Below, one piece after another: positions 1 through 11,461 of a stretch of DNA of 64,000 nucleotides. The notes beneath the pieces are model-generated. The model searched no databases and was not told the DNA's origin. It worked only from the letters and a program-made list of their open reading frames with translations. Every line of letters starts with the position of its first letter. The first letter of the stretch is position 1. This DNA is from Progne subis subis (lineage: Eukaryota; Chordata; Aves; Passeriformes; Hirundinidae). Position numbers and translations under genes: made by a program. The stretch lies in the NCBI GenBank assembly GCA_022316685.1, contig JAKJHU010000335.1, positions 1 to 64,000 of the forward strand, read 5' to 3'.

Positions 1-734
1 CATTTCTACATTCATTGGCACATTTGCAGGAAAAGCAGGTTTAGAACAGGCTTTCAGCAGAACTGTTCTCAGTTGAGTGAAAAAGGCCCCTTTGGCAGCT
101 GCAGAGCCATTGGAAATGCAGACCCTCAGCCCACAGGGGAGAAAAGAGCTCTGAATTCCCCTCCCCTCACACATAAACCCTGTTCCCAGACTGCTTACAC
201 ACAGGATCCTTCTGGAGGACTGTGGAAAGCTGAGAAGCAGCTCCGCCTTCTCCACATTCTGTGCCCTAAAGCTGCCTGGGAGAAGAAATTTAGGCTCAGC
301 TCTGGTGGCACAATCCCTCCTGGCCCAGGGCACAGCACCAGGAAGGTCTTTGTGTGCTGCTGCTCCTGGGCACAGCTGCTGTGCCAGCAGTGATCTGCCC
401 CCAGCTCTGCACACAGACATTGCTGCTGCAGCTCCAGAGGAGGGAACAAAAGGGATCTCTGCAGAAAACTTGGCTGAGAGATCCCTTAGTTCCTTTAAAG
501 TCACCAACAGCGCAGCCCTCATGGGCACAGTCTGTGGCCACAGGGAAGGTGGAGAGAAACAAAATGAGAAATGGCACAAACAGTGACATATCTGTGTGGA
601 GAAGATTAAAGGAGTAAAACAAAGAAAAAGAACCTCCAAAATGAAACCAACAAGAAGTATCAAAGATGACTTTTATTACAAGTGATTTGCAGAAATTGGA
701 CAGCAGTTTTTTTTTTAAACCACACAGTCATCAG
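1..734. repeat. OR 3' flank built of duplicated blocks
   Basis: Noncoding DNA downstream of the OR pseudogene, which is read on the minus strand. Bases 10-355 are closely matched, in the same orientation, by 31770-32129. The similarity stops abruptly after a shared 'ggtctttgtgtgc'. Bases 356-600 match the reverse complement of 45540-45780, the 3' flank of the intact OR. The stretch is therefore a mosaic of two duplicated blocks. No gene is supported here; short ORFs on both strands do not resemble any family I know. Confidence 0.7.
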
Positions 735-1622
735 TCTCCACACTGCAGCCTTGAGCTCCTGGTTCCTCAGGCTGTAGATGAGGGGGTTCAGGGCTGGAGG
801 CACCACGAGTACAGAACTGACAGGGCCAGATCCAGGGATGGGGAGGAGATGGAGGGGGGTTTCAGGTAGGCAAAAAGCCAGGTGATGAACAGGGAGACCA
901 CAGCCAGGTGAGGGAGGCAGGTGGAAAAGGCTTTGTGCGTCCCTGCTCAGAGGGGATCCTCAGCACAGCCCTGAAGATCTGCACATAGGAGAAAACAATG
1001 AACACAAAACAACCAAATGCTAAAGAGATGGAAAATACAAGAAGCCCAAGTTCCCTGAGGTGGGATTTGGAGCAGGAGAGTTTGAGGATGTGGGATTTCA
1101 CAGAAGAACTGGCCCAGGGCATTGCCATGGCACAGGGGCAGGGAAAATGTATTGGCTGTGTGCATGAGAGCATTGAGAAAGGCACTGGCCCAGGCAGCTG
1201 CTGCCATGTGGGCACAAGCTCTGCTGCCCAGGAGGGTCCCGTAGTGCAGGGGTTTGCAGATGGACACGTAGCGGTCGTAGCACATGATGGTCAGGAGAAA
1301 ACTCTGCTGACATGAAGAAAGAAAAAGAGCTGTGCAGCACATCCTGTGTAGGAGATGTCCTGGTGTCCCAGAGGGAATTGTGCATGGCTTTGGGGACAGT
1401 GGTGAGGATGGAGCCCAGGTCGGTGAGGGCCAGGTTGAGCAGGAAGAAGAACATGGGCGTGTGCAGGAGGTGGCCGCAGGCTACGGCGCTGATGATGAGG
1501 CCGTTGGCCAGGAGGGCAGCCAGGGAGATGCCCAGGAAGAGGCAGAAGTGCAGGAGCTGCAGCTGCCGCGTGTCTGCCAATGCCAGCAGGAGGAAGTGGC
1601 TGATGGAGCTGCTGTTGGACAT
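735..1622 (-). pseudogene. olfactory receptor pseudogene, family-14-like
   Basis: A seven-transmembrane class A GPCR of the OR type, recognisable by comparison with the intact paralogue at 44489-45421. The start codon (complement of 1620-1622) opens with MSNSSSISHF. TM1-TM3 read cleanly to about 1370. A 1-bp deletion in the first extracellular loop then shifts the frame, followed by further shifts near 1310 (TM3), 1100 (second extracellular loop, 2 bp missing) and 950 (third intracellular loop). Recognisable pieces include PMFFFLLNLAL, the TM3 end with a normal DRY (MCYDRYVSICKP), CEIP and the IFRAVLRIPSEQG region. The normal stop is also lost. At least four lesions make it non-functional. 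In contrast to the intact copy, the DRY arginine is kept. Confidence 0.93.
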
Positions 1623-1966
1623 TTGCTGTGCTCCACATGGGGACCTGTTCATGGATAAAGGACAGTGACAAGTCAGCAGAGGCTGCTTTGAGCCAAACCT
1701 GGGCCATTCCCTGTAGACTGTCCCGCTGTGACTCACCCACCCTTGTTCCTGCTCTGGGAAAACCTTCACCCAGGTCCCTGCCTGAGCTCCAGTTGTGCTG
1801 TCTGAGTGTGCCAGGAGCAGCCAGGCCTGTGTGTGGGGGCTCTCCAGGAGCCATCCCTGCCCTGCTGCCCTGGGTTTGTGGCCATGTGGCAGAGGGACAA
1901 GGATGGATATTCAGGATTTGTCAGTGGAATCACTCCTAATGCAGACAGGCTTTTCCCATCTCTCAC
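1623..1966. other. OR 5' flank, no recognised feature
   Basis: Upstream of the pseudogene start codon. Unlike the intact OR, no strong pyrimidine tract plus AG is seen just before the ATG, and similarity to the intact copy ends about 10 bases upstream of the start. I see no gene here. Confidence 0.5.
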
Positions 1967-3517
1967 TCCAAAAGGCATGGAGAGCAGGAAGGAATTTAGC
2001 CATTATTTTCCTGCCACACATCATTCCTGGTTCTCTGAGGTCAGAATCCCCAGCATTTCTGCTGCACTCAGAGTTTGCCACTGAGAGATGTGAGAGGCAA
2101 AGGATTCCCTGTGGCTTAGGGAAGGTGAGGGGCTGGATGGGCTTGTTCCCAACTGCCCTGGGTTTGCACCTTTGGCTGCAATCAGAGCACAGTCACACTC
2201 CCGTGTCACCCTGGGATAAACCAGACCCTGCCCAGAGCAGAGGGATCCCTGAATGTCTCAGCCTCTCCAAAGGTCTTGGGCAAGGGCTCAGCACCCCTTC
2301 TGCCAAGGACACTCACGGCTCCCTTGGCAAACCCAACAGCATTTCCTCAGCTCTGGCATCTCTGCACTTCCCATGGGACATTCAGGGAACTCCCAGAGGC
2401 TGTGGCACAGATTTGCAGCCAGGAGGGCAGCTCAGAGCTTGGAAGGACACAGCAAGGAGATCCCGGGTGTGCCCATGATGGGATCTCAGGGAGGGGGCTC
2501 AGCTCATTCCCCTTTCCCATGGATGCTTTGCCCACAGCCCCACAGGTGACAGGCAAGCTTGGACACCCCATTCCCATGGACACAGCTGCCTGGCAGCAAT
2601 CCCAAGGGCAGTGCCTGACTCAGCTGCTGCAAATGCCAGAGCCTCCCTGAGAGCCAGGTGACAGTGACAAGATCAGGGGAGGGCAGAAAGAAGAGAAGAT
2701 GTTGTGGTGCTGTGCCTGGGAGGGCAGGGCACAGACAGCCGGGCACTCAGGACAGTGTTCCCATAGCCAGCTGTGCACGGCACCTCCCACACACCAACAG
2801 TGCCCTCCTGCCCCCAGCACTGCTCTGTTCAGCCCCCTCTCCTTCCCTGAGCATCTCCCTGTGCCTGGACATTTCCCTGCTGAGAGGAGCCTTGTCCCTG
2901 CCAGCGCTCACAGAGCCCATCCCACCCTCTGTGCCCTGGGCCCGGCCCTACAGAAACCTGCCTGTCTGCAGGGCCCTGCCTGGGGCAGGCTCTGTCTGCA
3001 GGGGCAAGGGCAGCTCAGGAGAGCCCTGCTGGGCCCTGCAAAGGTGATGCTGGAGCTGTCCAGGGCTGAGGAGTGGCTGAAGGCCCTTTAGGAGCCTCCC
3101 AGCAGAGAGACTGACCACCCAAAGTTACAGATCTGGAGTCTCTGTAAATGTTGAAACATACTTTGATGATCCCATGTGTCCCTTTCAACTCAGAATGTTC
3201 TGTGATTCTGTGATTTCAATTCCTATTTTGCTTCTCTCATCCTCCTGTTGCCTGTAATCAAAAGAGAAAAAAACGCCTTGTAACATCATTAGACAGAAAA
3301 GTAAAAACCAGACCTTAATTGAAGCTTCCAGGTGTCCCAGTGAGGATGGGGCACACCCAGGATCTGATTTTAAAATGTATTAATGTTGATTAATTAGGAT
3401 ATTTACCAGGGACATCCAATATGAGATTCAGTTGCCCCAGTTACACACCCCTGGGTAAACCCGTTGGAGGAGGACCATTTCTTCCAAAGAAGCCTTCAAA
3501 GGTCTTCTTTGCCTCAC

Positions 3518-3544
3518 TTTTTTTTTTTTTTTTTTTTTTTTTTT
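3518..3544. repeat. poly(T) run, 27 bases
   Basis: A pure T tract inside the left arm. The matching place in the right arm (62352-62440) is instead an expanded AAAAC/AAAACC tract, so this microsatellite diverged after the duplication. Confidence 0.95.
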
Positions 3545-3989
3545 AATGACTGCTCACACTCTGGTTAAAAAACAAAATGTTCTTCTTGCAGGTTTTCTCC
3601 TGATAGTAAAACTATACAGTATTTCTGGAATGTATTTAGAAGGTCTGCTTATTGTTCTAAAATCTAAGAGAAAGAGAGTAATGCACTAGAGTTAATCAAG
3701 GATAACACTGATATAAATATGTAATAGTAGTTGAATAGAGTTAATTAAGGATAGATTTATAACAATATAATAGTAGTTAACAGAGCTATATATGAAAAAT
3801 GTATAAAAAGCAAAATTCTTTTTATCACCACCTGAGCCTTCCCACCTGCTCCAAGCAGGAAATTGAAAACACTCTCAGGAAAGCTCCTGATCTTTACAGC
3901 AATCCCAGGCTTACCTTCTTTTGGCAAGTGTCCTCCAGAGCTGTGCCCAGGCTGGTCTGGAGCTGGGAGCAGCCCTGCCCCACAGCACC

Positions 3990-4660
3990 TCTCAGCAGCA
4001 GCACCTGCCCTGCTCAGGGCGGCTCCTTCCCCCCACAGCTTCTCCCCAGTGCTGGAGCAGCTCCCAGGGCTGGCTGAGAGCTGTCCCTGGCAGGCAGCAG
4101 AGTCCCTGGCCCAGCACAGCGCCCTGGGCTGCAGGACCCTGCTCTGCAGGACAGCCCTGGGCACCCCTGGCTGCTCTCCACAAGAGAGAATCAGAGAATG
4201 TACTCACAGAGTCTGTAGGCATTGGGATGTTGCAGCTTTAGGAGATCCCTGCAGGAGCTGCAGCTGCCTTGTCCTGCAGCCAGAGGTTCCTGTGTCAAGG
4301 GCTGGGAGTGATTCTCCCGCAGTCACTTCTCAGCTCCTTCCCAGCCCTGAGTGATTGAAGCTCTCTGTGCCTGTGTGCTGTGCCCGGGGTGGCTGCAGGC
4401 AGTGCCCCAGCCCTGCTGGGCTGGGAGAAGAGTTGCTCATCAAGAGAGATGTGTTTTTGAAGCTCTTCTTGGCTTCCAGGAGCTGCTTCTCTGCAGGAGC
4501 CCAGCCAGCTCAGCAGCACAGACACAGCACAAGACTTTAATGACCCTCTCGGGCTTTGTGCTGAGGCCCTGAACATCAGTCCCTGAGAGGGAGCTGAAGA
4601 AACCTCTCAAGAATTCCAAGTCAGAATCCAACTCCAAAGTTTCTTGAAGTTTTAATGGGT
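3990..4660 (+). repeat. block present in three copies near ORs
   Basis: This part of the left arm is matched by the right arm (about 61200-61870, inverted) and also by 43150-43870 (inverted), which lies just upstream of the intact OR. Shared landmarks are the 'gtccctcagtgggaccc' stretch, 'cagcccagcagggctg' and 'ctcccagcccttgacacagg' (complement here). It appears to be part of an OR-associated duplication unit. No ORF is conserved across the three copies in one frame, so I regard it as noncoding. Confidence 0.75.
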
Positions 4661-5740
4661 CCCACTGAGGGACAGGACAGAGAAAGTGTCCCCAGGCCCC
4701 AGGCAGAGCAGAGAACTGGAGGCAGTGATGACAGGTGGGGACAAAGAGAAGCCAAGTCTTGGTGCCCTGAGGCACAGCAGCCTCTGTGCCACCAAGGGCT
4801 GTGAGGAGACACCTTGTCCTGAGGCCCTGGGGCCTCCTGGCACAGCCCCAGCAAGGCTGGGCACTGTCAGCCCCTTGTGCTGCCCTCATCATCCCCCTCA
4901 CATGCCAGTGGCCTCAAGGATGTGCTGGAAGGAGTCCCTGGGGAGCCTTGGTCAGCAATGGCCCTGGGGGGCTCCTGAATGCTCCCAGGGACTGCAGGGT
5001 TTCAAAGGACTTTGGGTTTTGCTTTTTCATTGCAGTCTGTGAGAGGTTTGTGCAATCATGGCCTGCAACTATTTGCTCTAATTAGTCCCTTGAGAGGCTT
5101 TGTAAGTAACTACACTCAGTGGGGTTCATTAATGCTTCAAGGTACTTCAGTTATTTAAGGTACTTGGTGGTTTCCCTTTTAAAATTGTCACTATGAGAAA
5201 AATTGGGTAATCATGTCCTTAGTTATCTACCTTAATTAGGTCCCTTGGATTCTTAGTCAGTAACAATAATCAGTGGGGCTCATTAATACTTCAGAATACT
5301 CAAGGTTTATTAAGGAACTTCTTTTTGACACTGAGTCTGAGAGGTTTGTGCAGTCATGTCCTCCAATTATCTGCTTTAATTAGTCCCTAGAGATTCTTAG
5401 CCAGTAACCACACTCAGTGGGGCTCATTAATACTTTGAGACACTCAAGGTGTTTAAGGTACTTGGGATTTTCCTTCCCACACTGAGCCTCTGAGAGGTTT
5501 TTGTGCAATCCTGGCCTCCAGTTTCTCTCTACAAGGACACCATGAGGAGCCTGTGTTTGGGATGGACCTCAGTGGGACCCATTGATGCATCGAGATTACT
5601 TTGGGTTTTCTTTCTGACTTTGACTCCTGGAAAGGTTTGTGCAATTTCCTCTCAGGCCCTGAGGTTCCAGAGCTCAACACCAAATTCCCCACAGGGCTCA
5701 TTAGGAGAAAGCAAGTTCTTAGATGTGCCTTGAGTTCCTG
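4560..5740. repeat. degenerate ~150-bp tandem repeat, about 6-7 units
   Basis: The unit core 'gagaggtttgtgcaatcatg' recurs near 5040, 5195 (diverged), 5340, 5492 and 5629. Each is followed by 'attagtccc', then 'ctcagtggggctcattaat' and 'aaggtactt'. Spacing is about 137-155 bp. More diverged units extend left to about 4560. The same array lies inverted in the right arm at 60160-61340, so it predates the duplication. Confidence 0.8.
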
Positions 5741-7119
5741 CTGGTCTGCTGCAGTTCATTAGGAAGTTTTTTTCCTAGAGTTATGGAGAAATATTTCAAT
5801 AAGCTTCTGTTAAACCCCATGTTCCTATCTTCAAGGGTGTATTTTTCCTCTTAGAGCAGAGGTGATTACAGCATTCAGTGACTGATATTGACCCAGGGTC
5901 TCTCCTCAGGAGTTCTGGTCTGCTCAGAGAACCTGTGCCTTGAGGTCTGACCCAGTGTGGACAACCTTGCTGCACATCCCCCAACCCCATCCTGCATCTC
6001 CTCACTCACCTGGGACCTGCTTTGCTCAGAGAACTGGCTGCACTCAGACAAAGAGGAGCTTTCTTCCTTTTTTAGCAATCTAAAACTCCGAAGTTTCAGG
6101 CAATCTCATCAAGTGTGTGCCAAGCCCAAGGTGCCACCAAGGAAGTTCCCCTTCCCCAAGGCAGAACCATGCAAGGAATGTTTTAGACACACAGGAAGTT
6201 CTCCAATAAACACAAATCCAGAGTTGGCTGAAGGCAGAATTAGACCAACTCCTGAAGGACAGACAAGCTTTGAACTCCTTGCAGCTCAAAGCTCCAGGTG
6301 GGTTGTTGGGAGGTGTGTGAGTGAGACAAGAGTGAGATGAAAGGGAAATGCGGAGAGCCCTGGAAGTGCTTGTGTGCAGACAGGCTGTGGGGAAGGGCCC
6401 TGCAGCCCTGCCCTGGGCCAGGAGTGAGGGTGGATCATCATCCCAACGTGCCCTGGGCCATTGCAAGGGGCTGTGGCCATGGACATTGCACTGACCCCAC
6501 TGCTGGCTTTGGATCTCTCATCCCTTCAAGTTTCCTTAGAAAGTGCCCCAAGGACCCATTTCAGCAGCCAGGTTCCATGGCCACTTGCACGCAGAGCTGT
6601 CGCTGTCCTGGGCTGCCATGTCAACCCTGAGGACAAAGTGGTGCCAGGGCTGTTCCAGGTACAATTGCACTGACACTCGCTGATGCCCTCAGGTGCCACG
6701 GCAGCGGCCACAGGGACCTGTTCCTTGGGTTGGTGCCGTGGCAGCCATAGCCTAGAGCCGCTGTGATGGTTGGGTGCCATGGAAACCTGCCCTGGGCCCC
6801 TTGCTCAGGGCTGGTGTCACTGCCCAGAGCCAGAGGGGATCCCTTGCTGGGGGCTTGTGCCACGGCCACCTGCCCTGTGCCGCGCTGGCTGCTCAGGCAC
6901 CACGGAACCAGCAGCAAACGCCACTGCCAGGGCCAAAGGCCAGCTCAGGCAGACAGAAAGGGGCAGTGCTGGGCACTGCTTCCATGGCAGCCCTCACGGA
7001 CACCACACCTGGGTCACCTGTCATGGAATTGCCATGGAAACCCAGCTGACTGGAAATGCAACGGTGGACAAAGGTTTTAGTGGGGCCTGTCACAATAGGA
7101 CAAAGGGTGTTGGTTTTAA
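5741..7119. other. anonymous arm DNA
   Basis: No gene, RNA or mobile element recognised. ORFs on both strands are matched in the inverted right arm with frame-disrupting differences, which argues against coding. Confidence 0.5.
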
Positions 7120-7350
7120 ACTAAAGGAAGGGAGGTTCAGATAAGGGGAGATAAGGAGGAAATTTCTGATGATGAGATTGGTCATACAGCGGGATAGGTT
7201 CCCAGGGAGGTGGTCAATGCCCCATCCCTGGCAACATTCAAGTCCAGCTGGGACAGGGCTCTGAACAATCTGATCTGGTGAAAGATGTCCCTGCTCATGG
7301 CAGGGGTTTGGATGAGATGAGCACTGCAGAGCTCTTCCCATCCAAAGCAT
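7120..7350 (+). mobile_element. CR1 LINE 3' fragment
   Basis: Resembles the end of the CR1 LINE: 'gggaggttcagataagg', then 'ccagggaggtggtcaatgcc', 'ccatccctggcaacattcaag' and 'tgctcatggcaggggtttgg', ending with 'cattccaggattgc', a decayed form of the CR1 3' octamer region. CR1 is the main avian LINE and is normally 5'-truncated, as here. The right arm has the same insertion inverted at about 58850-59085, so it was present before the arms were duplicated. Confidence 0.8.
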
Positions 7351-8329
7351 TCCAGGATTGCATAGGGAGAAGGGGCTGCTCACTGGACTCCATCCACTCC
7401 CTGGACTCTCCTTGTCTCTGCTGGAGCCCACATCCAGCAGCCAAAGCCAGCCCCTTCTCTGGCCTTTCCCTGCCCTGCCCCAGGGGCTGACAGAGCCAGG
7501 CTGGCACAGGTGACCTTTAGGCTTTGCAGGGCTCAGGCACAGCGGCTGGGACAGAGTCAGGGCTCAGGTCACACTCTGTGGGCTGGGGCAGAGCCCATCC
7601 AGAAATGAGCCCTGGAGCAGCAGCTCTGCAGTGGTGGCCACCAGGCCGCCTTGCCAAGGGAGGCTTCTGGCCATGGCCTGGAAGCAGCTGCTGCTGCCAA
7701 GGTGCCTTTGGTGCCTCAGGCTCTCCCTGGCACAGCTCCCAGCACGGCACTCTGCACTTGTGCCCGAGGCCTTCACTGTCTTGGGGCTGGCCTGGGGCTT
7801 TTCCTGCAGCGGGATCTGCCCTGGTCCTGGCACAGGAAAGGCAGTTCCTGCTGGAGCAGGAAGCTCTGCCTGCAATGGGCTCAAACTGCTCCAGCTCAAA
7901 CTGCTCCCTGTTTACTTCAAAACTGCTTCCTAGAGCACTGTGTTCTAATAGTTGGTATAGGTCCTATACTGTGGAGTAAATTTCTTTTTCTTTCATTTTC
8001 TCTATGGTGTAAAAAAAATCTTTTTTTCGAATCTTGATCATAATCAACTATAGCTGTATTTATAAAAATATATCTGGTATATTCCATTGTTAATCCTGTG
8101 GGGCAAATTGCATACTGTTCAATCCCACCTGTCCAATGTTTTACACATAAACCTTTGACAAAATCTGGGGCTAGGATTGGATCCAGCTGATCCCAGTCTT
8201 CATTCTTAGATCAAATTCTTAAATGCAGGCATCCTGGAGGAGATTAGGGATCCATGGTGGCTTTTAGGTGTCATTTCTCCACCTCATGACTCAGCAGGAG
8301 TTTCTCCAATGAAGAAATAAAGCTTTTGC
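7351..8329. other. anonymous arm DNA
   Basis: GC-rich sequence to about 7900, then AT-rich. A piece of it (7511-7610) recurs at 54786-54890 in direct orientation beside the long LTR. No gene supported. Confidence 0.5.
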
Positions 8330-8489
8330 TTGAAGTTCCCACTCTGCCCGTGATAGGAACCCCTGTGAGTGTCTGGGACATCCCGGCTCTTTGGCAGCCT
8401 GGGGACTCCTGGGATGTCACCGTGGAGCCCCCGTGAGTGCCTGTGACAGATCGGTGCCTTTGCAGCCCAAGGTCCCCTGGGATGTCACC

Positions 8490-8859
8490 TGTGGAGAGAT
8501 TGTCTGAGGCATGGCTGCAAAGTAAAGGCCATGCTGCAAAGTAAAGGCCATAAGAAGATGTGACTTGTTAAGGTTTAGCAGAGAACATGCAGGACGATGT
8601 GACAAACAGCACGGATACTGTGTCCTTGCACAGAGAAGTTTCAAAATAACAAGGATGTTGATCAGCAGAAATCATGTAGCTGTAACTACAAGGCTAACTG
8701 CAAAAAGAAAATGCATTGTGAAATAGTGAACTAATCAGGAGCTACAATTTTGTAATATGCATGAACTAATTAACTGCACTATATCTGTACGCGAGCACGT
8801 TAATAAATCTGAGACTTGTTGATCATGATAGCATGAGGCTCGTCTCCCGTTCTTCCACA
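8490..8859 (+). repeat. ERV1 5' LTR (370 bp)
   Basis: Starts TGTGGAGAG and ends TTCCACA, with the same ends as 15887-16256. AATAAA lies at 8802-8807. A 19-bp unit 'gctgcaaagtaaaggccat' is tandemly duplicated near its start. Confidence 0.97.
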
Positions 8860-8861
8860 AA

Positions 8862-8879
8862 TGGTGACCCTGACGACGT
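8862..8879 (+). other. ERV1 primer-binding site, tRNA-Trp type
   Basis: Two bases after the LTR comes TGGTGACCCTGACG. Known alpharetroviral tRNA-Trp sites begin TGGTGACCCCGACG, so the match is strong for the first 14 bases and then diverges by a small insertion. Confidence 0.85.
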
Positions 8880-9034
8880 GATACCACGGTGAGAAGCAAC
8901 GTAGGGTTCGGGTCCTGCAAGCAGAGGGACGGCTACAGAGCATTACCAGGAGAGCTCCGTGCCCTAAGCGACCACAGAGGTGGGCTTAGCCGATACGTGC
9001 TGCCGAGACCTGGAGAGGCTGCAACAGCGCTGAC

Positions 9035-9040
9035 GTGAGT
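9035..9040 (+). promoter_or_regulatory. candidate ERV1 5' splice donor
   Basis: GTGAGT sits immediately before the gag ATG at 9041. This is a good donor in the usual leader position. It could serve spliced env and Cys-rich-ORF messages. Candidate acceptors lie in the pol 3' end, for example 'tttctccag' ending near 14103. Confidence 0.45.
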
Positions 9041-10796
9041 ATGGATAGGCAAGCAGCATATGATTTATTTACAGCGTTTCTGCAAAAGCGGCAGGTTAAA
9101 GGGATAGATTTAAGTAAAGATCTACCAGACCTTTTAAAGTTCGCTTACTCTCAAGGTTTCTTTATTAACCCTCATACTGTCCATGAATTGTCTGAATGGA
9201 GATGGTTTGGGGATAAGCTGTGGGAACTCATGTTAGATGATGATAAGGCGGCGAAAAAGATGAGTAAACTTTGGAGGGTGGTTCACAACGAGTTAATTTT
9301 GTGTCAGGCAGAGAAAAGGGCGGCACGGGAAGTGGTTACTGCTCAGGAAAAGAATCAAAAGTATGATCCCCAGTGGGGCACTAGTACCCCTAATCCCCCC
9401 GTATTCACGACAGTTCATTTGCCGGCTGCAGCACCCGTTTCACCTTCAGCTCCTCCAGTAGCAGAAGAGCCTGTCCGGGAGAGGAGTAATAAGGGGGGGC
9501 CTCCTTACAGCCCTGAGAACAGTGTCCCTATCCCTCAGTCGGCCAGCTCCCCAAGCAGCCAAGAGCCTATCCCTGGGGCAGAGTCTGACCTTGCGGGGGC
9601 CATGGCAAGGGAGCGCCGGGAGGTTTGGGCAGCCCTAGCACGGCAAGGTGCCGAACAGGGTGATCAGGACATATTGGAGGCAGCCTCCGGGTGTCTTGCC
9701 TTCCCAGTTACTTTTGCCCCTAATCCTGCTGGAGGACTGCAAGCCACAGTAACAGTTTTAGATTGGAAAATGCTAGCACAATTGCGCTCCACTGTGGGGC
9801 AATATGGGGTCACTAGTGAGCCCACAAAGCAGATGCTTGAATACCTTTTTAATGCCCATGTTTTGCTACCATCAGATATTAAGGGGATTGCTAGGCTCAT
9901 TTTTACGCAACATCAACACCTTTTGTTTAATGCACATTGGCAGGCTGAAGCTCAAGCCTCAGTCGCCATACAAAGGGGACAAGGAGATCCATTACAGGGC
10001 CTCACATTAGATGAGTTGTTGGGATTAGGACCGTTTCAACAGATGGAGGCACAGGCACTCATGGGCCAGATAAATGCCATGAGGCAATGAGAGTAGCCAA
10101 AGGAGCCATTGAAAAAGTCAAGGCACCTGGAGGTATACCTATTTACATGGGAATAAAATAGGGTAGAGAAGAAGCACTAGGTCCCTTTGTTGATAAAATT
10201 GCTGAGGCTATTGATAAAGCCAGCGTCCAGGACTTTATGAAGGGAGCTTTGCTAAAGCAGTGTGTTCTCCAGAACTGTAATTCCCCTACTAGATCAATAA
10301 TAACCACTATGGCAGGAGACTGGACAATAGCAGACTTATTAGAAAAAGCAGCAACTGTGCCATCAGGGTCGCAGGCATTTTTAGTGGAAGCAATCAAGCA
10401 GTTAGGATTAGGACTACAGGAACAGGCAAAGACATCACAGACACAGGTGTTAGCAGCTCTTGCGCTTTCCAAGCAGCAACGGCAAGCACCGGCCCTCGTC
10501 CCTCACCACCTGGTGGACGCATGAAATGTTTTCGCTGTGGTAATAGCGGGCATATACGCCGAGAATGTCAGGCGGCCGGAGTCTGGTGTGCAAAATGCCG
10601 CTCTGACTCACATAATACCACTGCCTGTCGCCGGAGATCGGGAAACTTCCGGAGCAGCGCGAACAGCGGCCGCGCAGGGACACAAATAGCAGCTGCAATG
10701 CCACCAGCGCCATCCACAGCATCAGCCAACAACTACAACCAGCCACCAGCGGGAGCCTCGGCATGGACGTGGCAGCCGCAGCAGATGTCACCATAA
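9041..10796 (+). pseudogene. gag: ERV1 gag (matrix-capsid-nucleocapsid), broken
   Basis: Gag polyprotein, the structural precursor of the particle. The first frame runs from ATG 9041 to a TGA ending at 10090. It includes a helical matrix domain, a proline-rich linker and an N-terminal capsid domain (FPVTFAP..., LDELLGLGPFQQMEAQAL). The frame then shifts near 10085. The major homology region follows but is hit by an amber codon at 10159-10161. Capsid C-terminal sequence continues to 10524, where another shift leads into nucleocapsid (10521-10796). Nucleocapsid has two zinc knuckles of the C-x2-C-x4-H-x4-C form (CFRCGNSGHIRREC, then CAKCRSDSHNTTAC). Three lesions prevent synthesis of full Gag. 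Confidence 0.93.
10640..10646 (+). promoter_or_regulatory. gag-pro -1 frameshift site GGGAAAC
   Basis: The heptamer G GGA AAC lies in the nucleocapsid frame with the correct phase. The -1 frame is open from here straight into the dUTPase-protease ORF. A GC-rich complement pair just downstream (gcgcg ... cgcgc, about 10655-10675) could form the stimulating hairpin. The same heptamer is used at the gag-pro junction of simian betaretroviruses. Confidence 0.75.
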
Positions 10797-11461
10797 TGAC
10801 TACACACCCGCACAAGATTCCAACTGGACTTAAGGGACCCATCATGATTAATGGAAGAGCAGTGGGAGGACTTTTGCTAGGTCACTCTTCAACCACGATG
10901 ATGGGACTATTTGTGTTACCTGGTGTCATTGATGCGGACTATTGTGGGGAAGTTATGATTATGGCCTATACCCAATACCCGCCTTTAAAAATTAGTAAGG
11001 GACAGAGACTGGCGCAGCTAATACCACTTCCCCAGATAACCAAAGAAGTTACTCCAATGCAACAAAAGCCAAGGGGGCAAGAAGCCTTTGGCTCCACAGG
11101 AGGACTAATTTTAATGACTGTGGATTTATTGGATCGCCCTAGGAAGAAAGTGGAACTTCAATTTAATAATCAAAGTATAACCCTTGTTGGATTACTGGAC
11201 ACTGGAGCAGACTCCTGTATTATTGCTCCACAAGAATGGCCCAAGGACTGGCCATTACAGGCCTCTGCCACCACGGTGACTGGGGTCGGGGGAATGACCC
11301 TTGCGAGCCGAACACCCGTGGTTACTGTGATTCTCGACGGGAAGCAGGCGCAAGCGTCTTTTTCCATTACAATGCTGCCACCTACTATTCAATGCCTGAT
11401 CGGCCGAGACGTCCTGGCTCAACTCGGTGTCGTTCTCACGAATGAACACCCTTTGGGATAA
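10647..11461 (+). CDS. pro: ERV1 pro: dUTPase plus aspartic protease, open
   Basis: The N-terminal half is a dUTPase-like domain, which would hydrolyse dUTP. Motifs in order are IPTGLKGPI, GHSS (usually GRSS), GVIDADYCGEV, GQRLAQLI and RGQEAFGSTGG. The C-terminal half is a retropepsin with an intact LLDTGADSCII active site, a flap-like GVGGMTL and a C-terminal IGRDVL. The order dUTPase then protease in a separate pro frame is betaretroviral. The frame has no stop between the slippery site and TAA 11459-11461. Entry is by -1 frameshifting rather than by the internal ATG at 10763. The Arg-to-His change in dUTPase motif 2 may impair it. Confidence 0.92.
11449..11455 (+). promoter_or_regulatory. 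candidate pro-pol -1 frameshift site CCCTTTG
   Basis: C CCT TTG sits in phase at the very end of the pro frame, followed by GGA TAA. Slipping back one base enters the pol frame, which is open here (atg at 11461). A final G is not the preferred last base, so this is a candidate only. Confidence 0.45.

Larger units (their letters stand above)
1967..8489 (+). repeat. left arm of a >6-kb inverted duplication
   Basis: The sequence is the reverse complement of 57711-64000 at high identity. For example 2658-3047 and the complement of 62910-63299 differ at only about two inferred residues over 129 codons, and 7524-7980 matches the complement of 58239-58667. The arm holds GC-rich unique-looking DNA, a 27-base T run (3518-3544), a ~150-bp tandem repeat (4560-5740), a CR1 tail (7120-7350) and a short ~75-bp tandem repeat at its end (8330-8489). 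No protein gene is supported in it. The arm stops exactly at the first base of the ERV1 5' LTR. The partner arm reaches the window edge, so the full length of the duplication is unknown. Confidence 0.9.

Noticed and set aside
9035..9040. Gag start at GTG 9035
   Set aside because: The ATG at 9041 is the natural start; the GTGAGT is better read as a splice donor.
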